Assembly: GCF_019443505.1 (NCBI RefSeq) | Contig: NZ_CP080377.1 | Location: forward strand, 930,001-994,000 | DNA length: 64,000 bases | Direction: 5' to 3' | Source: Janthinobacterium sp. PAMC25594 | GTDB lineage: Bacteria; Pseudomonadota; Gammaproteobacteria; Burkholderiales; Burkholderiaceae_D | In this document: one piece after another, positions 16,728 to 27,272 of the stretch | How positions within the stretch are numbered: the first letter of the stretch is position 1 | Layout: the number at the start of each line of letters is the position of its first letter | Program-made: the position numbers and the translations under genes | Notes under the pieces: model-generated | Seen by the model: the letters and a program-made list of their open reading frames with translations, nothing else | What the model was told of the DNA's origin: nothing | Database searches by the model: none

Positions 16728-18422
16728 TCAGAATGCCTTGCCTACGAGCAGCCAGGCATGCGCCGTCGACTGCCTGGACAACAGCGCAGGCACCGCGCCC
16801 ACGCGGGTTGCCACGGAAGCACTCGCGCGCCACAGGTCGGGGCCGACCCAGCTCAGACCGACACCGGCGCCGGACAAGGTCGCACTGTTCGCAGTGACGG
16901 TCCAAGGCTGCCGGTTGACCTTGACATAAGCATTGTCGATAAACGCCTGCGCCTGCCATGATCCTGACAACAGCCGTCCCAACTCATGGCGTATTTCCAC
17001 ACTGGCGGCATAGCCGGTGTCGCCTGAAAGCACACCGATGTCATAAGCACGGACGGTATAAGGGCCGCCAATGGCCATCTTCTCGGCGGAATCCAGATTG
17101 CGGTCCGCCCATTGCCCGGTAAAACTGAGATACAGCGAGTCGCGCGGCGTGAGTCCCTGCAAGCGGGCAAGATTGACATTCCACTTCGAGAATGTACCGC
17201 TCGAACGCGCGGTAGCGGCATCCGATGCGGCGGCGGCGGCGTCGTCAAAACTGGTACGTCCGCTAGTCCAACTCAGCGATCCGGTGCTCATGCCACCTGC
17301 CAGCAGGCTGTCGCGATAATCACCGTTGATACTGGCTATCCAGTTGCTGAGCTGCCGGTCAGTACGGATACCTGTGAGATCGACGCGATCATGCAGCGTC
17401 TTGGCTTCATATTGCAGTTGAGCATAGAGGTTATATTGTTTGGTACGAATCAATGGATGTCTTACCCACAGGCTGCCGACTGCCGCAGTGCCATTCGCAT
17501 CAAGGGCGCGGGCAGTGCTGCCGAGCTTGTAACGCAGTGCGGAATATGCGGCGCCGATCCGGGTCCCCTGACCGTTGAGCAGCGTGTCATATGCCGCCCG
17601 GAGATAATTCATGCCTTCGCCTGTGGTGGTCATGTTGGCGCTCAGTGTGTCACCGGCATGGAATGGATTGACAATATTGACATTACCGCTCAGGCGCGTG
17701 CGGCCGATATAGCGGTTACCGTAGTTATCCAGCGACAAGTTAGCCAGCGTCGCCGGAATGTACCGCGTCTCGATATCGATGTCGGACGTACCGGTGGTCG
17801 CTCCCGGTTTGAGCACCGCATTCACGCCCACGCCTGGCACGTCCGACAGCAACAGCAAAGCATGGTTGAGTTCGTCATCGACAATTAATTTTCCTCTAGC
17901 GAGGGGCTGCAGAAAAGCCTGGAGTAAATCGTCGCTCACCTCGCTTTGATTCTTGAGCCGGACGTTGTCATACTGCGCCTCGACGACCTGGATAATAACG
18001 ACGCCGTCGGTAATCGACTGCACCGGAATGATGGCCCGCGTAATTGAAAATCCATGAGCTTGATAGTATGCGGTAATGCGCCCGGCCAGCTCTTCGAGTT
18101 GCGCCAGCGTCAGATTTTTACCTTCCTGATCGGCGATCAATGCATGCAGCGTTGCTGTAGCGAACGCAGTATTGCCTGTGATACGCAATTTGCTCACGTG
18201 GAATGGCTGCGAAGGCGGCATGCCGACATCGATTTTCGGCTTCACCTCAAGGACCGGCGCCATCGGTTGCACCGCCTTGGGAATTGGTGGTTGCAATTGT
18301 TGCAGAATCGATCCGGCGTTGGGAGGCACTTGCTGACCAACGGCTTGGGCGTCCAGCGACGCAAGCACCAACGCGGCGAACAAGGGTTTCATCAGGAAAG
18401 GCTGTTTGGATAGGGTATTCAT
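16728..18422 (-). CDS. two-partner secretion outer-membrane transporter (TpsB; ShlB/FhaC/HecB family)
   Basis: 564 residues from the ATG at 18422. A signal peptide ends near QAVG. POTRA-type repeats follow at about 75-215 (FHVSKLRITGNTAF, IPVQSITDGVVIIQVVEA), then a 16-strand barrel region with the conserved SLDNYGNRYIG segment. The late AIGGPYTVRAY stretch matches the conserved VRGF-type tip motif of FhaC proteins, here VRAY. Such proteins carry their TpsA partner across the outer membrane. The start lies 7 nt after the TpsA stop, so it is coupled to that gene. An upstream in-frame ATG (18476) would overlap the TpsA 3' end and lacks a signal peptide at the right place. Confidence 0.93.
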   Translation of the reverse strand: MNTLSKQPFLMKPLFAALVLASLDAQAVGQQVPPNAGSILQQLQPPIPKAVQPMAPVLEVKPKIDVGMPPSQPFHVSKLRITGNTAFATATLHALIADQEGKNLTLAQLEELAGRITAYYQAHGFSITRAIIPVQSITDGVVIIQVVEAQYDNVRLKNQSEVSDDLLQAFLQPLARGKLIVDDELNHALLLLSDVPGVGVNAVLKPGATTGTSDIDIETRYIPATLANLSLDNYGNRYIGRTRLSGNVNIVNPFHAGDTLSANMTTTGEGMNYLRAAYDTLLNGQGTRIGAAYSALRYKLGSTARALDANGTAAVGSLWVRHPLIRTKQYNLYAQLQYEAKTLHDRVDLTGIRTDRQLSNWIASINGDYRDSLLAGGMSTGSLSWTSGRTSFDDAAAAASDAATARSSGTFSKWNVNLARLQGLTPRDSLYLSFTGQWADRNLDSAEKMAIGGPYTVRAYDIGVLSGDTGYAASVEIRHELGRLLSGSWQAQAFIDNAYVKVNRQPWTVTANSATLSGAGVGLSWVGPDLWRASASVATRVGAVPALLSRQSTAHAWLLVGKAF

Positions 18423-18429
18423 ATATTTT

Positions 18430-21400
18430 TCACTCTTTGCTGCTGGTAGCAACGAGCGGCAATTGCATGCCGCCATTTTGAATTTTCAGTATCGGCGCGG
18501 GCGTGCCAAATCCTGTCGCAGTATTGATTAACGGCAGGCCCATCGTTTCTTTCGAGCTCTCATTGCTGTTGCTGCTGCCAGAGTCAGCCAGCTGCTGCAC
18601 CACCAACGTCGAGGACAGGCTCAATACTTGTGGCTGCGCCAAGGCTTGCGGCGGCAGCAAGGACGACTGCACTTGCGTCACCGCGCTCTGAACTTGCTGC
18701 GTCAGCGTGTCGGGCACAACGACAGCCCCTCCCGTGATGCTGGCGATTGCCTGTGCTTGTCCGGTAACGATGTAATTGCCGATATCGGCACCGCCATAAG
18801 TGCTGCTCAGATTGACAATCTTGCCAACACCAGCGGCGGCGTCGGAAAACTGGCCGGTCGACGCCAGTGTGATGTCATCCGAACCAAACTTGCCTGCCAG
18901 CGTCGCATTGGCGGTACTCACCGTGGCGGCGGTGCTACCGTCGAGAACTTTATCGGCTGCAGTGATGCCACTGACCGTCATCGCTGCGCGGGCAATGGTC
19001 GCCGTCAGGCCGGATGGTTGCGTCACCACATAGTTGCCGGCGTCCGCGCCAGCCAGGGTGTAGCCGCTCACGCTGACCGCCTTGTTGGCGCCGGCGTTCT
19101 TGTCCTTAAAGCTGCCGCTACCGGCGCCAATCACCGACACGCTGTCGCTGCCCAGTGCCGCCACGACGGCCGTGCCGCTCAGGGTCGCGCCCGTGGTGGC
19201 GTCATAGGTCTTATCGACGGCGGCAATGCCCGACACGGCCAGGCTGGCTTTGTCGATGGTCGCCGTCAGGCCGCTCGGTTGCGTCACCACATAGTTGCCG
19301 GCGTCCGCGCCAGCCAGGGTGTAGCCGCTCACGGTCACGGCCTTGTTGGCACCGGCGTTCTTGTCCGCAAAGCTGCCGGCACCGGTACCGGCAACCGAGA
19401 CGCTGTCGCTGCCCAGTGCGCTTACGACGGCCGTGCCGCTCAGGGCCGCGCCGGTGGTGGCGTCATAGGTCTTGTTGGCGGCGCTAATGCCCGATACCGC
19501 CAGGCTGGCTTTGTCGATGGTCGCCGTCAGGCCGCTCGGTTGATTGATGACGTAGTTGTCGGCGTCCGCGCCGGCCAGGGTGTAGCCGCTCACGGTTACG
19601 GCCTTGTTGGCACCGGCGTTCTTGTCCGCAAAGCTGCCGGCACCGGTACCCGCCACCGACACGCTGTCGCTGCCCAGTGCGCTTACGACGGCCGTGCCGC
19701 TCAGGGTCGCGCCGGTGGTGGCGTCATAGATCTTATCGACGGCGGCGATGCCCGACACGGCCAGGCTGGCCTTGCTGATGCTGGCCGTCAGGCCGCTCGG
19801 TTGATTGATGACGTAGTTGCCGGCGTCTGCGCCGGCCAGGGTGTAGCCGCTCACGGTTACGGCCTTGTTGGCGCCGGCGTTCTTGTTCGCAAAGCTGCCG
19901 CTACCGGCGCCAATCACCGACACGCTGTCGCTGCCCAGGGCCGCCACGACGGCCGTGCCGCTCAGGGTCGCGCCGGTGGTGGCGTCATAGATTTTATCGA
20001 CGGCGGCGATGCCCGATACGGCCAGGCTGGCCTTGCTGATGCTGGCCGTCAGGCCGGATGGTTGCGTCACCACATAGTTGCCGGCGTCCGCGCCGGCCAG
20101 GGTGTAGCCGCTCACGCTGACCGCCTTGTTGGCACCGGCGTTCTTGTCCGTAAAGCTGCCCGTGCCCGCGCCCGCCACCGACACGCTGTCGCTGCCCAGT
20201 GCCGCCACGACGGCCGTGCCGCTCAGGGTCGCGCCGGTGGTGGCGTCATAGGTCTTGTTGGCGGCGGCGATGCCCGACACGGCCAGGCTGGCCTTGTCGA
20301 TGGTCGCCGTCAGGCCGCTCGGTTGATTGATGACGTAGTTGCCGGCGTCTGCACCGGCCAGGGTGTAGCCGCTCACGCTGACCGCCTTGTTGGCACCGGC
20401 GTTCTTGTCCGCAAAGCTGCCGGCACCGGTACCGGCAACCGAGACGCTGTCGCTGCCCAGTGCACTCACGACGGCCGTGCCGCTCAGGGTCGCGCCGGTG
20501 GTGGCGTCATAGATTTTATCGACGGCGGCGATGCCCGACACGGCCAGGCTGGCTTTGCTGATGCTGGCCGTCAGGCCGGATGGTTGCGTCACCACATAGT
20601 TGCCGGCGTCCGCGCCGGCCAGGGTGTAGCCGCTCACGCTGACCGCCTTGTTGGCACCGGCGTTCTTGTCCGCAAAGCTGCCGGCACCGGTACCGGCAAC
20701 CGAGACGCTGTCGCTGCCCAGTGCGCTTACGACGGCCGTGCCGCTCAGGGCCGCGCCGGTGGTGGCGTCATAGGTCTTGTTGGCGGCGGCGATGCCCGAC
20801 ACGGCCAGGCTGGCCTTGTCGATGGTCGCCGTCAGGCCGCTCGGTTGATTGATGACGTAGTTGCCGGCGTCTGCACCGGCCAGGGTGTAGCCGCTCACGC
20901 TGACCGCCTTGTTGGCACCGGCGTTCTTGTCCGCAAAGCTGCCGGCACCGGTACCCGTTACCGACACGCTGTCGCTACCCAGCGCGCTAACCGCAGCCGT
21001 GCCGCTCAGGGTCGCGCCGGTGGTGGCGTCATAGATTTTATCGACGGCGGCGATGCCCGACACGGCCAGGCTGGCCTTGCTGATGGTCGCCGTCAGGCCG
21101 CTCGGTTGCGTCACCACATAGTTGCCGGCGTCTGCGCCAGCCAGGGTGTAGCCGCTCACGGTCACGGCCTTGTTGGCACCCACATTCTTCGTCGCAAAGC
21201 TGCCCGTGCCGCTGCCTGACAGCGTGACCGCGTCGCCGCCGACCAGACCCGAGTACGCCACGTTGGCGGTGTTGAGCGCGGCCGTGGTGCTGGCGTCGTA
21301 GGTCTTGTCGACCGCGCTGATGCCGGTCAGGGTCACGCCTTTGGCAGTGACCGTGTAGCTGCTGCCGGCGACGCCGATCGCGTTGTAGTTGCTGGCCAGG

Positions 21401-24400
21401 CCGCCATTGCTGCCGCTGCCCAGGCTCAGGCCCGTGGCGCTGGCAAGCGCCGCGCCGCTTTGCACGTTCTTGCTGCTCAAGTTCGAGGCGTCGCCGGCCC
21501 CGGTGACGCTGAACTGCTGCCCGGCCACGCCGGTCGCCGTCAGCGTGCTGCCCGCCACCGATCTGGCGCCGTCGTAGGTTTTGCTGCCGGACACGATGAC
21601 ATTAGCCTTGTTGATGGTGGCGCTCACGCCGGCCGGCTGCACCACGTCGTAATTGCCGGCGTCAACGCCAGCGAGCGTATAGCCGCTCACGCTGACCACC
21701 TTGTTGCTGCCGGCATTGGCATCGGCAAAGCTGCCGGTACCGGTGCCGGCCACCGTGACGCTGTCGCTGCCCAAAGCGCTCACGGTGGCCGTGCCGCTCA
21801 AGGTCGCGCCCGTGGTGGCGTCATAGGTCTTGTTGGCGGCGGCGATGCCCGACACGGCCAGGCTGGCCTTGCTGATGCTGGCCGTCAGGCCGGATGGTTG
21901 CGTCACCACATAGTTGCCGGCGTCCGCGCCGGACAGGGTATAGCCGCTCACCGTCACGGTCTTGTTGACACCCACATCCTTCGTCACAAAACTGCCGGTG
22001 CCGCTGCCGGCCAGCGACACCGAGTCGCCGTTGATCAGGCCCGAGTAGCCAACGCTGGCGGTGTTGAGCGTGGCCGTGGTGCTGGCGTCGTAGGTCTTGT
22101 CAACCGCGCTGATGCCGGTCAGGGTCACGCCTTTGGCAGTAACCGTGTAGCTGCTGCCGGCGATGCCGATCGCGTTATAGTTGCTGGCCAGGCCGCCATT
22201 GCTGCCGCTGCCCAGGCTCAGGCCCGTGGCGCTGGCAAGCGCCGCACCGCTTTGCACATTCTTGCTGCTCAAATTCGAGGCGTCACCGGCCCCGGTGACG
22301 CTGAAGATCTGGCCGGCCACGCCGGTCGCCGTCAGCGTGCTGCCCGCCACCGATCTGGCGCCGTCGTAGGTTTTGCTGCCGGACACGATGACATTAGCCT
22401 TGTTGATGGTGGCGCTCACGCCGGCCGGCTGCACCACGTCGTAATTGCCGGCGTCAACGCCAGCGAGCGTATAGCCGCTCACGCTGACCACCTTGTTGCT
22501 GCCGGCATTGGCATCGGCAAAGCTGCCGGTACCGGTGCCGGCCACCGTGACGCTGTCGCTGCCCAAAGCGCTCACGGTGGCCGTGCCGCTCAAGGTCGCG
22601 CCCGTGGTGGCGTCATAGGTCTTGTTGGCGGCGGCGATGCCCGACACGGCCAGGCTGGCCTTGCTGATGCTGGCCGTCAGGCCGGATGGTTGCGTCACCA
22701 CATAGTTGCCGGCGTCCGCGCCGGACAGGGTATAGCCGCTCACCGTCACGGTCTTGTTGACACCCACATCCTTCGTCACAAAACTGCCGGTGCCGCTGCC
22801 GGCCAGCGACACCGAGTCGCCGTTGATCAGGCCCGAGTAGCCAACGCTGGCGGTGTTGAGCGTGGCCGTGGTGCTGGCGTCGTAGGTCTTGTCAACCGCG
22901 CTGATGCCGGTCAGGGTCACGCCTTTGGCGGTGACCGTGTAGCTGCTGCCGGCGATGCCGATCGCGTTATAGTTGCTGGCCAGGCCGCCATTGCTGCCGC
23001 TGCCCAGGCTCAGGCCCGTGGCGCTGGCAAGCGCCGCACCGCTTTGCACATTCTTGCTGCTCAAATTCGAGGCGTCACCGGCCCCCGTGTCGCTGAACTG
23101 CTGCCCGGCCACGCCGGTCGCCGTCAGCGTGCTGCCCGCCACCGATCTGGAACCGTCGTAGGTTTTGCTGCCGTACACGATGACATCAGCCTTGTTGATG
23201 GTGGCGCTCACCGCGTTCGGCTGCACCACGTCGTAATTGCCGGCGTCAACGCCAGCGAGCGTATAGCCGCTCACGCTGACCACCTTGTTGCTGCCGGCAT
23301 TGGCATCGGCAAAGCTGCCGGCGCCGGTACCGGCAACCGTGACGCTGTCGCTGCCCAAAGCGCTCACGGTGGCCGTGCCGCTCAGGGTGGCGCCCGTGGT
23401 GGCGTCATAGGTCTTGTTGGCGGCGGCGATGCCCGACACGGCCAGGCTGGCCTTGCTGATGCTGGCCGTCAGGCCGGATGGTTGCGTCACCACATAGTTG
23501 CCGGCGTCCGCGCCGGACAGGGTGTAGCCGCTCACCGTCACGGTCTTGTTGACACCCACATCCTTCGTCACAAAACTGCCGGTGCCGCTGCCGGCCAGCG
23601 ACACCGAGTCGCCGTTGATCAGACCCGAGTACGCCACGTTGGCGGTGTTGAGCGCGGCCGTGGTGCTGGCGTCGTAGGTCTTGTCGACGGCGCTGATGCC
23701 GGTCAGGGTCACGCCTTTGGCAGTAACCGTGTAGCTGCTGCCGGCGATGCCGATCGCGTTATAGTTGCTGGCCAGGCCGCCATTGCTGCCGCTGCCCAGG
23801 CTCAGGCCCGTGGCGCTGGCAAGCGCCGCACCGCTTTGCACATTCTTGCTGCTCAAATTCGAGGCGTCACCGGCCCCGGTGACGCTGAAGATCTGGCCGG
23901 CCACGCCGGTCGCCGTCAGCGTGCTGCCCGCCACCGATCTGGCGCCGTCGTAGGTTTTGCTGCCGGACACGATGACATTAGCCTTGTTGATGGTGGCGCT
24001 CACGCCGGCCGGCTGCACCACGTCGTAATTGCCGGCGTCAACGCCAGCGAGCGTATAGCCGCTCACGCTGACCACCTTGTTGCTGCCGGCATTGGCATCG
24101 GCAAAGCTGCCGGTACCGGTGCCGGCCACCGTGACGCTGTCGCTGCCCAAAGCGCTCACGGTGGCCGTGCCGCTCAAGGTCGCGCCCGTGGTGGCGTCAT
24201 AGGTCTTGTTGGCGGCGGCGATGCCCGACACGGCCAGGCTGGCCTTGCTGATGCTGGCCGTCAGGCCGCTCGGTTGCGTCACCACATAGTTGCCGGCGTC
24301 TGCGCCGGACAGGGTGTAGCCGCTCACGGTCACGGCCTTGTTGGCACCCACATTCTTCGTCGCAAAGCTGCCCGTGCCGCTGCCTCCCAATGACACATCA

Positions 24401-27213
24401 TCACCGTTGATCAGACCCGAGTACGCCACGTTGGCGGTGTTGAGCGCGGCCGTGGTGCTGGCGTCGTAGGTTTTATCGACCGCGCTGATGCCGGTCAGGG
24501 TCACGCCTTTGGCGGTGACCGTATAGCTGCTGCCGGCGACGCCGATCGCGTTGTAGTTGCTGGCCAGGCCGCCATTGCTGCCGCTGCCCAGGCTCAGGCC
24601 CGTGGCGCTGGCAAGCGCCGCGCCGCTTTGCACGTTCTTGCTGCTCAAGTTCGACGCATCGCCGGCCCCGGTGACGCTGAAGATCTGGCCGGCCACGCCG
24701 GTCGCCGTCAGCGTGCTGCCCGCCACCGATCTGGCGCCGTCGTAGGTTTTGCTGCCGGAGAGTGTCAAATTGGCTTTGTTGATGGTGGCAGTCAGGCCAC
24801 TCGGCTGGGTGACCACGTAGTTACCGGCATCGATACCGCTCAGCGTATAGCCGGTGACGGTAACGGCCTTGCCAACGCCGGCATTGGCATCGGCGAAGGT
24901 GGCCGCGCCGCTACCGAGCGTGACGTTGTCGCCGCTGACGATACTGGCGGCGACACTGGCGCTGCCGGAGAGGGTGGACGAAGTGGTGCCGTCATAGGTT
25001 TTATCGTTGGCCGTTACACCGGTGACGTTGATGTTTCTGGCCGTGATCGTGGCGGTCTTGCTGTCGAGACCATTGATGAAGTACCTGTTGCCGCCGTAGC
25101 TAATGACGGTGGCGCCATCGCTGGAGGTGCTGGTAGCGGCACCAGTGCCGGTAGCAGTGACGCCGGCAATGGTCACGGTTTTTCCGGTGCCGACGTTCTT
25201 GTCGGCAAAGGTACCCTGCGCACTGGCGGTATTGAGCGTCAATCCGGTCGGCATGGTCAACAGGGAAGTCAGAGCTGATACGCTGGTCGTCGCGAGGCCA
25301 TCATAAATCTTGGAGGCAGCCGAGCCGCTTACATTGATGGCCATATAGGCATCAAATTGAGTGTAGATGTTGGTGCTATAGTCCGTCGGCGAGCTATAGC
25401 TGCTCGGGTTGTAATAAACAGAGGTGGTGCCGGTGTCAAGGATAATGATATTTTGAGAAGGAGTATCAAAAGTGACTGTGCCTGTACCCTTGGCAGTATT
25501 GTCTGCCCTCAGTACGACTTTCCCGGCCCCATTGTTAATAAAGATTGATCCCCCCAGATCCTGGCCAGTGGGGGCTCCCGGATATTTCACATCAGGCGTG
25601 AATTTGAAGTAAATATCTCGATAGGCACTCAGCGTGAGTGTAGTGCTGCCGGTCCAATCAATGACATTATTGCCATTATTGTAGTTAATAACGGAGCCAA
25701 TGGCATCGAGCACAATGATATCGCCATTGCCAGACGTTCCAGTACACGGCGTGCCCGTGCAACTGGCCGAAGATGCGGTGGTCTTGATGGTCACGTTGCC
25801 GTTATTGAGCGCATTCGTCAGAACGCGCGTGTCGACATTGATGCCGACCGAATTGCCCCATATACTGCCATTGCCGATCGTAATATCGTCCGGGTCGAGC
25901 AGCCAGTTTCCTGCCACCCCATGCGGCGCAGCCGTACTGACCAAGGCGCTGCCCCTGATATTGAGGTGCTTGCCCGAAGTTTCCACCTGGCCACCATTGC
26001 CCGACAGCGCACCGCCGCGGGCCGTGATGCCGCCGTCGAATTGCGTGACCTTGTCGGACCATACCGCGACATTGCCGCCATTGCCGGTGCTGATGGCATC
26101 GGCGTTGATCGCCGCGCCTGCCTGGACCGTGGTGGTGTGCGCATTATGCTCGGGGCCGGCGCCGAGGAAATTGCCGCCGATCAGCGCCGTACCGCCGCCG
26201 CCATCGCCGGCAACATTGACCACGCTGCCTGCCGCCAGCGTGACCGTGCCGCCGAGCACTTTCACGGTGCCGCCAGTGGCGCCGCCAGCAACGCCCGCGG
26301 CGTCGAGCGTGCCGCTGTTGGTGGCCGTGCCCGCGCTGCCCGCCCCCAGCACGATGGTGCCGCCGACTTGCTCGACACTGCGCGCCCTGATAATCCCGGT
26401 GTTGTTGACCACGCTGGCCAGCACGGCATCCCTGGCGCCGGCCGACAGCCATACCGCGCCGCCGTCGGCATTGATCAGACCGCCATTTTCAGCCAGGTTG
26501 TTCAGCGTGCTCTGGTTCACTTGCAGTTGAACCAGGCTATCGCCGGAGAACGACAGCGTGACATCGCTGCCGGCGCCCAGCGCCACCGTACCGGCCTTGA
26601 TGGCGCCCTGGTTGGCGACCGTGTTGCCGACGAAGGCGACGTAACCGCCCTTGGCGGTATTGATCGCACCTTGGTTGATGATGCTGCCGCTGCCGATGCC
26701 CGTGAATCGGCGCGTGGCGTCGCGCAGGCTGGCGTCGCCGGTGTCGAGCGTCGAAGCGACCAGGCCGCCGACGTTGATTTGCGATCCGGCGCCAAACAGT
26801 ACGCCATTCGGATTGATCAGATAAACCTGGCCGTTGGCGTTGAGCGCACCGTAGAATTGGGTGGCGCTATTGCCGCTGATACGGTTGACGGCAATGGCGC
26901 TGGCCGATGGCTGGACAAAATTGACCGTCTCGCCGCTGCTGGTATTGAACGACTGCCAGTTCAGTGACAGGTTCTGGCTCGCTTGCGTCACCGTGGTGGT
27001 GGCGCCGTTCTGGTTGATGGTGCCGTTGCCGGCGGTAACCTGGCCGCCGGTCGGCCCCGCCATGGCCGAGTGTGAGGCCGCCAGCAACACACTGGAGACG
27101 AGGCGGCGATTGGCCGACTTGCCCTTGCCCTTGGCGCGTTCGTGGACGGCCACCCAGGTTTGATGGACATGACTCCAGACGAGTCGATAGATTCTGTTCA
27201 TGGAAGCATGCAT
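18430..27213 (-). CDS. TpsA exoprotein with about 25 YDG/MBG repeat modules
   Basis: 2927 residues. The N-terminus carries an extended signal peptide (ESPR: MNRIYRLVWSHV) and a cleavage site near SAMAG. A haemagglutination-activity domain at about 52-300 has SLNWQSFNTSSG and LINPNGVLFGAGS, the NPNG motif of TpsA proteins. Residues about 620-2830 are YDG/MBG modules of 87-89 residues, each with a KTYD or KIYD core, a GSFA-N-G-K stretch and AGNYVVTQPSGL. Residues 814-2046 form a three-module superrepeat and 2047-2742 eight modules of one type. The C-terminal 100 residues carry no recognisable anchor. The start at 27213 has an AGGGA site 8 nt upstream. TpsB follows 7 nt after the stop. It is likely an adhesin or biofilm fibre. 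Confidence 0.95.
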   Translation of the reverse strand: MHASMNRIYRLVWSHVHQTWVAVHERAKGKGKSANRRLVSSVLLAASHSAMAGPTGGQVTAGNGTINQNGATTTVTQASQNLSLNWQSFNTSSGETVNFVQPSASAIAVNRISGNSATQFYGALNANGQVYLINPNGVLFGAGSQINVGGLVASTLDTGDASLRDATRRFTGIGSGSIINQGAINTAKGGYVAFVGNTVANQGAIKAGTVALGAGSDVTLSFSGDSLVQLQVNQSTLNNLAENGGLINADGGAVWLSAGARDAVLASVVNNTGIIRARSVEQVGGTIVLGAGSAGTATNSGTLDAAGVAGGATGGTVKVLGGTVTLAAGSVVNVAGDGGGGTALIGGNFLGAGPEHNAHTTTVQAGAAINADAISTGNGGNVAVWSDKVTQFDGGITARGGALSGNGGQVETSGKHLNIRGSALVSTAAPHGVAGNWLLDPDDITIGNGSIWGNSVGINVDTRVLTNALNNGNVTIKTTASSASCTGTPCTGTSGNGDIIVLDAIGSVINYNNGNNVIDWTGSTTLTLSAYRDIYFKFTPDVKYPGAPTGQDLGGSIFINNGAGKVVLRADNTAKGTGTVTFDTPSQNIIILDTGTTSVYYNPSSYSSPTDYSTNIYTQFDAYMAINVSGSAASKIYDGLATTSVSALTSLLTMPTGLTLNTASAQGTFADKNVGTGKTVTIAGVTATGTGAATSTSSDGATVISYGGNRYFINGLDSKTATITARNINVTGVTANDKTYDGTTSSTLSGSASVAASIVSGDNVTLGSGAATFADANAGVGKAVTVTGYTLSGIDAGNYVVTQPSGLTATINKANLTLSGSKTYDGARSVAGSTLTATGVAGQIFSVTGAGDASNLSSKNVQSGAALASATGLSLGSGSNGGLASNYNAIGVAGSSYTVTAKGVTLTGISAVDKTYDASTTAALNTANVAYSGLINGDDVSLGGSGTGSFATKNVGANKAVTVSGYTLSGADAGNYVVTQPSGLTASISKASLAVSGIAAANKTYDATTGATLSGTATVSALGSDSVTVAGTGTGSFADANAGSNKVVSVSGYTLAGVDAGNYDVVQPAGVSATINKANVIVSGSKTYDGARSVAGSTLTATGVAGQIFSVTGAGDASNLSSKNVQSGAALASATGLSLGSGSNGGLASNYNAIGIAGSSYTVTAKGVTLTGISAVDKTYDASTTAALNTANVAYSGLINGDSVSLAGSGTGSFVTKDVGVNKTVTVSGYTLSGADAGNYVVTQPSGLTASISKASLAVSGIAAANKTYDATTGATLSGTATVSALGSDSVTVAGTGAGSFADANAGSNKVVSVSGYTLAGVDAGNYDVVQPNAVSATINKADVIVYGSKTYDGSRSVAGSTLTATGVAGQQFSDTGAGDASNLSSKNVQSGAALASATGLSLGSGSNGGLASNYNAIGIAGSSYTVTAKGVTLTGISAVDKTYDASTTATLNTASVGYSGLINGDSVSLAGSGTGSFVTKDVGVNKTVTVSGYTLSGADAGNYVVTQPSGLTASISKASLAVSGIAAANKTYDATTGATLSGTATVSALGSDSVTVAGTGTGSFADANAGSNKVVSVSGYTLAGVDAGNYDVVQPAGVSATINKANVIVSGSKTYDGARSVAGSTLTATGVAGQIFSVTGAGDASNLSSKNVQSGAALASATGLSLGSGSNGGLASNYNAIGIAGSSYTVTAKGVTLTGISAVDKTYDASTTATLNTASVGYSGLINGDSVSLAGSGTGSFVTKDVGVNKTVTVSGYTLSGADAGNYVVTQPSGLTASISKASLAVSGIAAANKTYDATTGATLSGTATVSALGSDSVTVAGTGTGSFADANAGSNKVVSVSGYTLAGVDAGNYDVVQPAGVSATINKANVIVSGSKTYDGARSVAGSTLTATGVAGQQFSVTGAGDASNLSSKNVQSGAALASATGLSLGSGSNGGLASNYNAIGVAGSSYTVTAKGVTLTGISAVDKTYDASTTAALNTANVAYSGLVGGDAVTLSGSGTGSFATKNVGANKAVTVSGYTLAGADAGNYVVTQPSGLTATISKASLAVSGIAAVDKIYDATTGATLSGTAAVSALGSDSVSVTGTGAGSFADKNAGANKAVSVSGYTLAGADAGNYVINQPSGLTATIDKASLAVSGIAAANKTYDATTGAALSGTAVVSALGSDSVSVAGTGAGSFADKNAGANKAVSVSGYTLAGADAGNYVVTQPSGLTASISKASLAVSGIAAVDKIYDATTGATLSGTAVVSALGSDSVSVAGTGAGSFADKNAGANKAVSVSGYTLAGADAGNYVINQPSGLTATIDKASLAVSGIAAANKTYDATTGATLSGTAVVAALGSDSVSVAGAGTGSFTDKNAGANKAVSVSGYTLAGADAGNYVVTQPSGLTASISKASLAVSGIAAVDKIYDATTGATLSGTAVVAALGSDSVSVIGAGSGSFANKNAGANKAVTVSGYTLAGADAGNYVINQPSGLTASISKASLAVSGIAAVDKIYDATTGATLSGTAVVSALGSDSVSVAGTGAGSFADKNAGANKAVTVSGYTLAGADADNYVINQPSGLTATIDKASLAVSGISAANKTYDATTGAALSGTAVVSALGSDSVSVAGTGAGSFADKNAGANKAVTVSGYTLAGADAGNYVVTQPSGLTATIDKASLAVSGIAAVDKTYDATTGATLSGTAVVAALGSDSVSVIGAGSGSFKDKNAGANKAVSVSGYTLAGADAGNYVVTQPSGLTATIARAAMTVSGITAADKVLDGSTAATVSTANATLAGKFGSDDITLASTGQFSDAAAGVGKIVNLSSTYGGADIGNYIVTGQAQAIASITGGAVVVPDTLTQQVQSAVTQVQSSLLPPQALAQPQVLSLSSTLVVQQLADSGSSNSNESSKETMGLPLINTATGFGTPAPILKIQNGGMQLPLVATSSKE
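18988..21075. repeat. eight tandem 261-bp repeats inside the TpsA gene
   Basis: Eight consecutive 87-codon units (residues 2047-2742), each starting at a SLAVSGI motif. Units alternate loosely between AVDKIYD and AANKTYD cores and are nearly identical at DNA level. Confidence 0.9.
21076..24774. repeat. 792-bp superrepeat, nearly five copies, inside the TpsA gene
   Basis: Three different YDG modules of 88, 89 and 87 codons (GSKTYDGARS, AVDKTYDASTT and AANKTYDATTG types) repeat in a fixed order. The same sequence landmark recurs at 21389, 22181, 22973, 23765 and 24557, exactly 792 bp apart. The fifth copy is completed by the first unit of the 261-bp array. Confidence 0.93.
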
Positions 27214-27272
27214 GGTGATTTTCCCTGGTGATAGGCGAGCTGCGTCAGCAACGGCGGCGCCTGTGTTTTATT

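Noticed and set aside
18628..24393. Plus-strand repeat-rich frames of 863 and 977 codons
   Set aside because: They mirror the tandem repeats of the TpsA gene on the other strand. The minus-strand frame has the signal peptide, TPS domain and YDG modules.
18988..24774. Repeats as a CRISPR array
   Set aside because: Units are 261 and 792 bp of continuous coding sequence without spacers.
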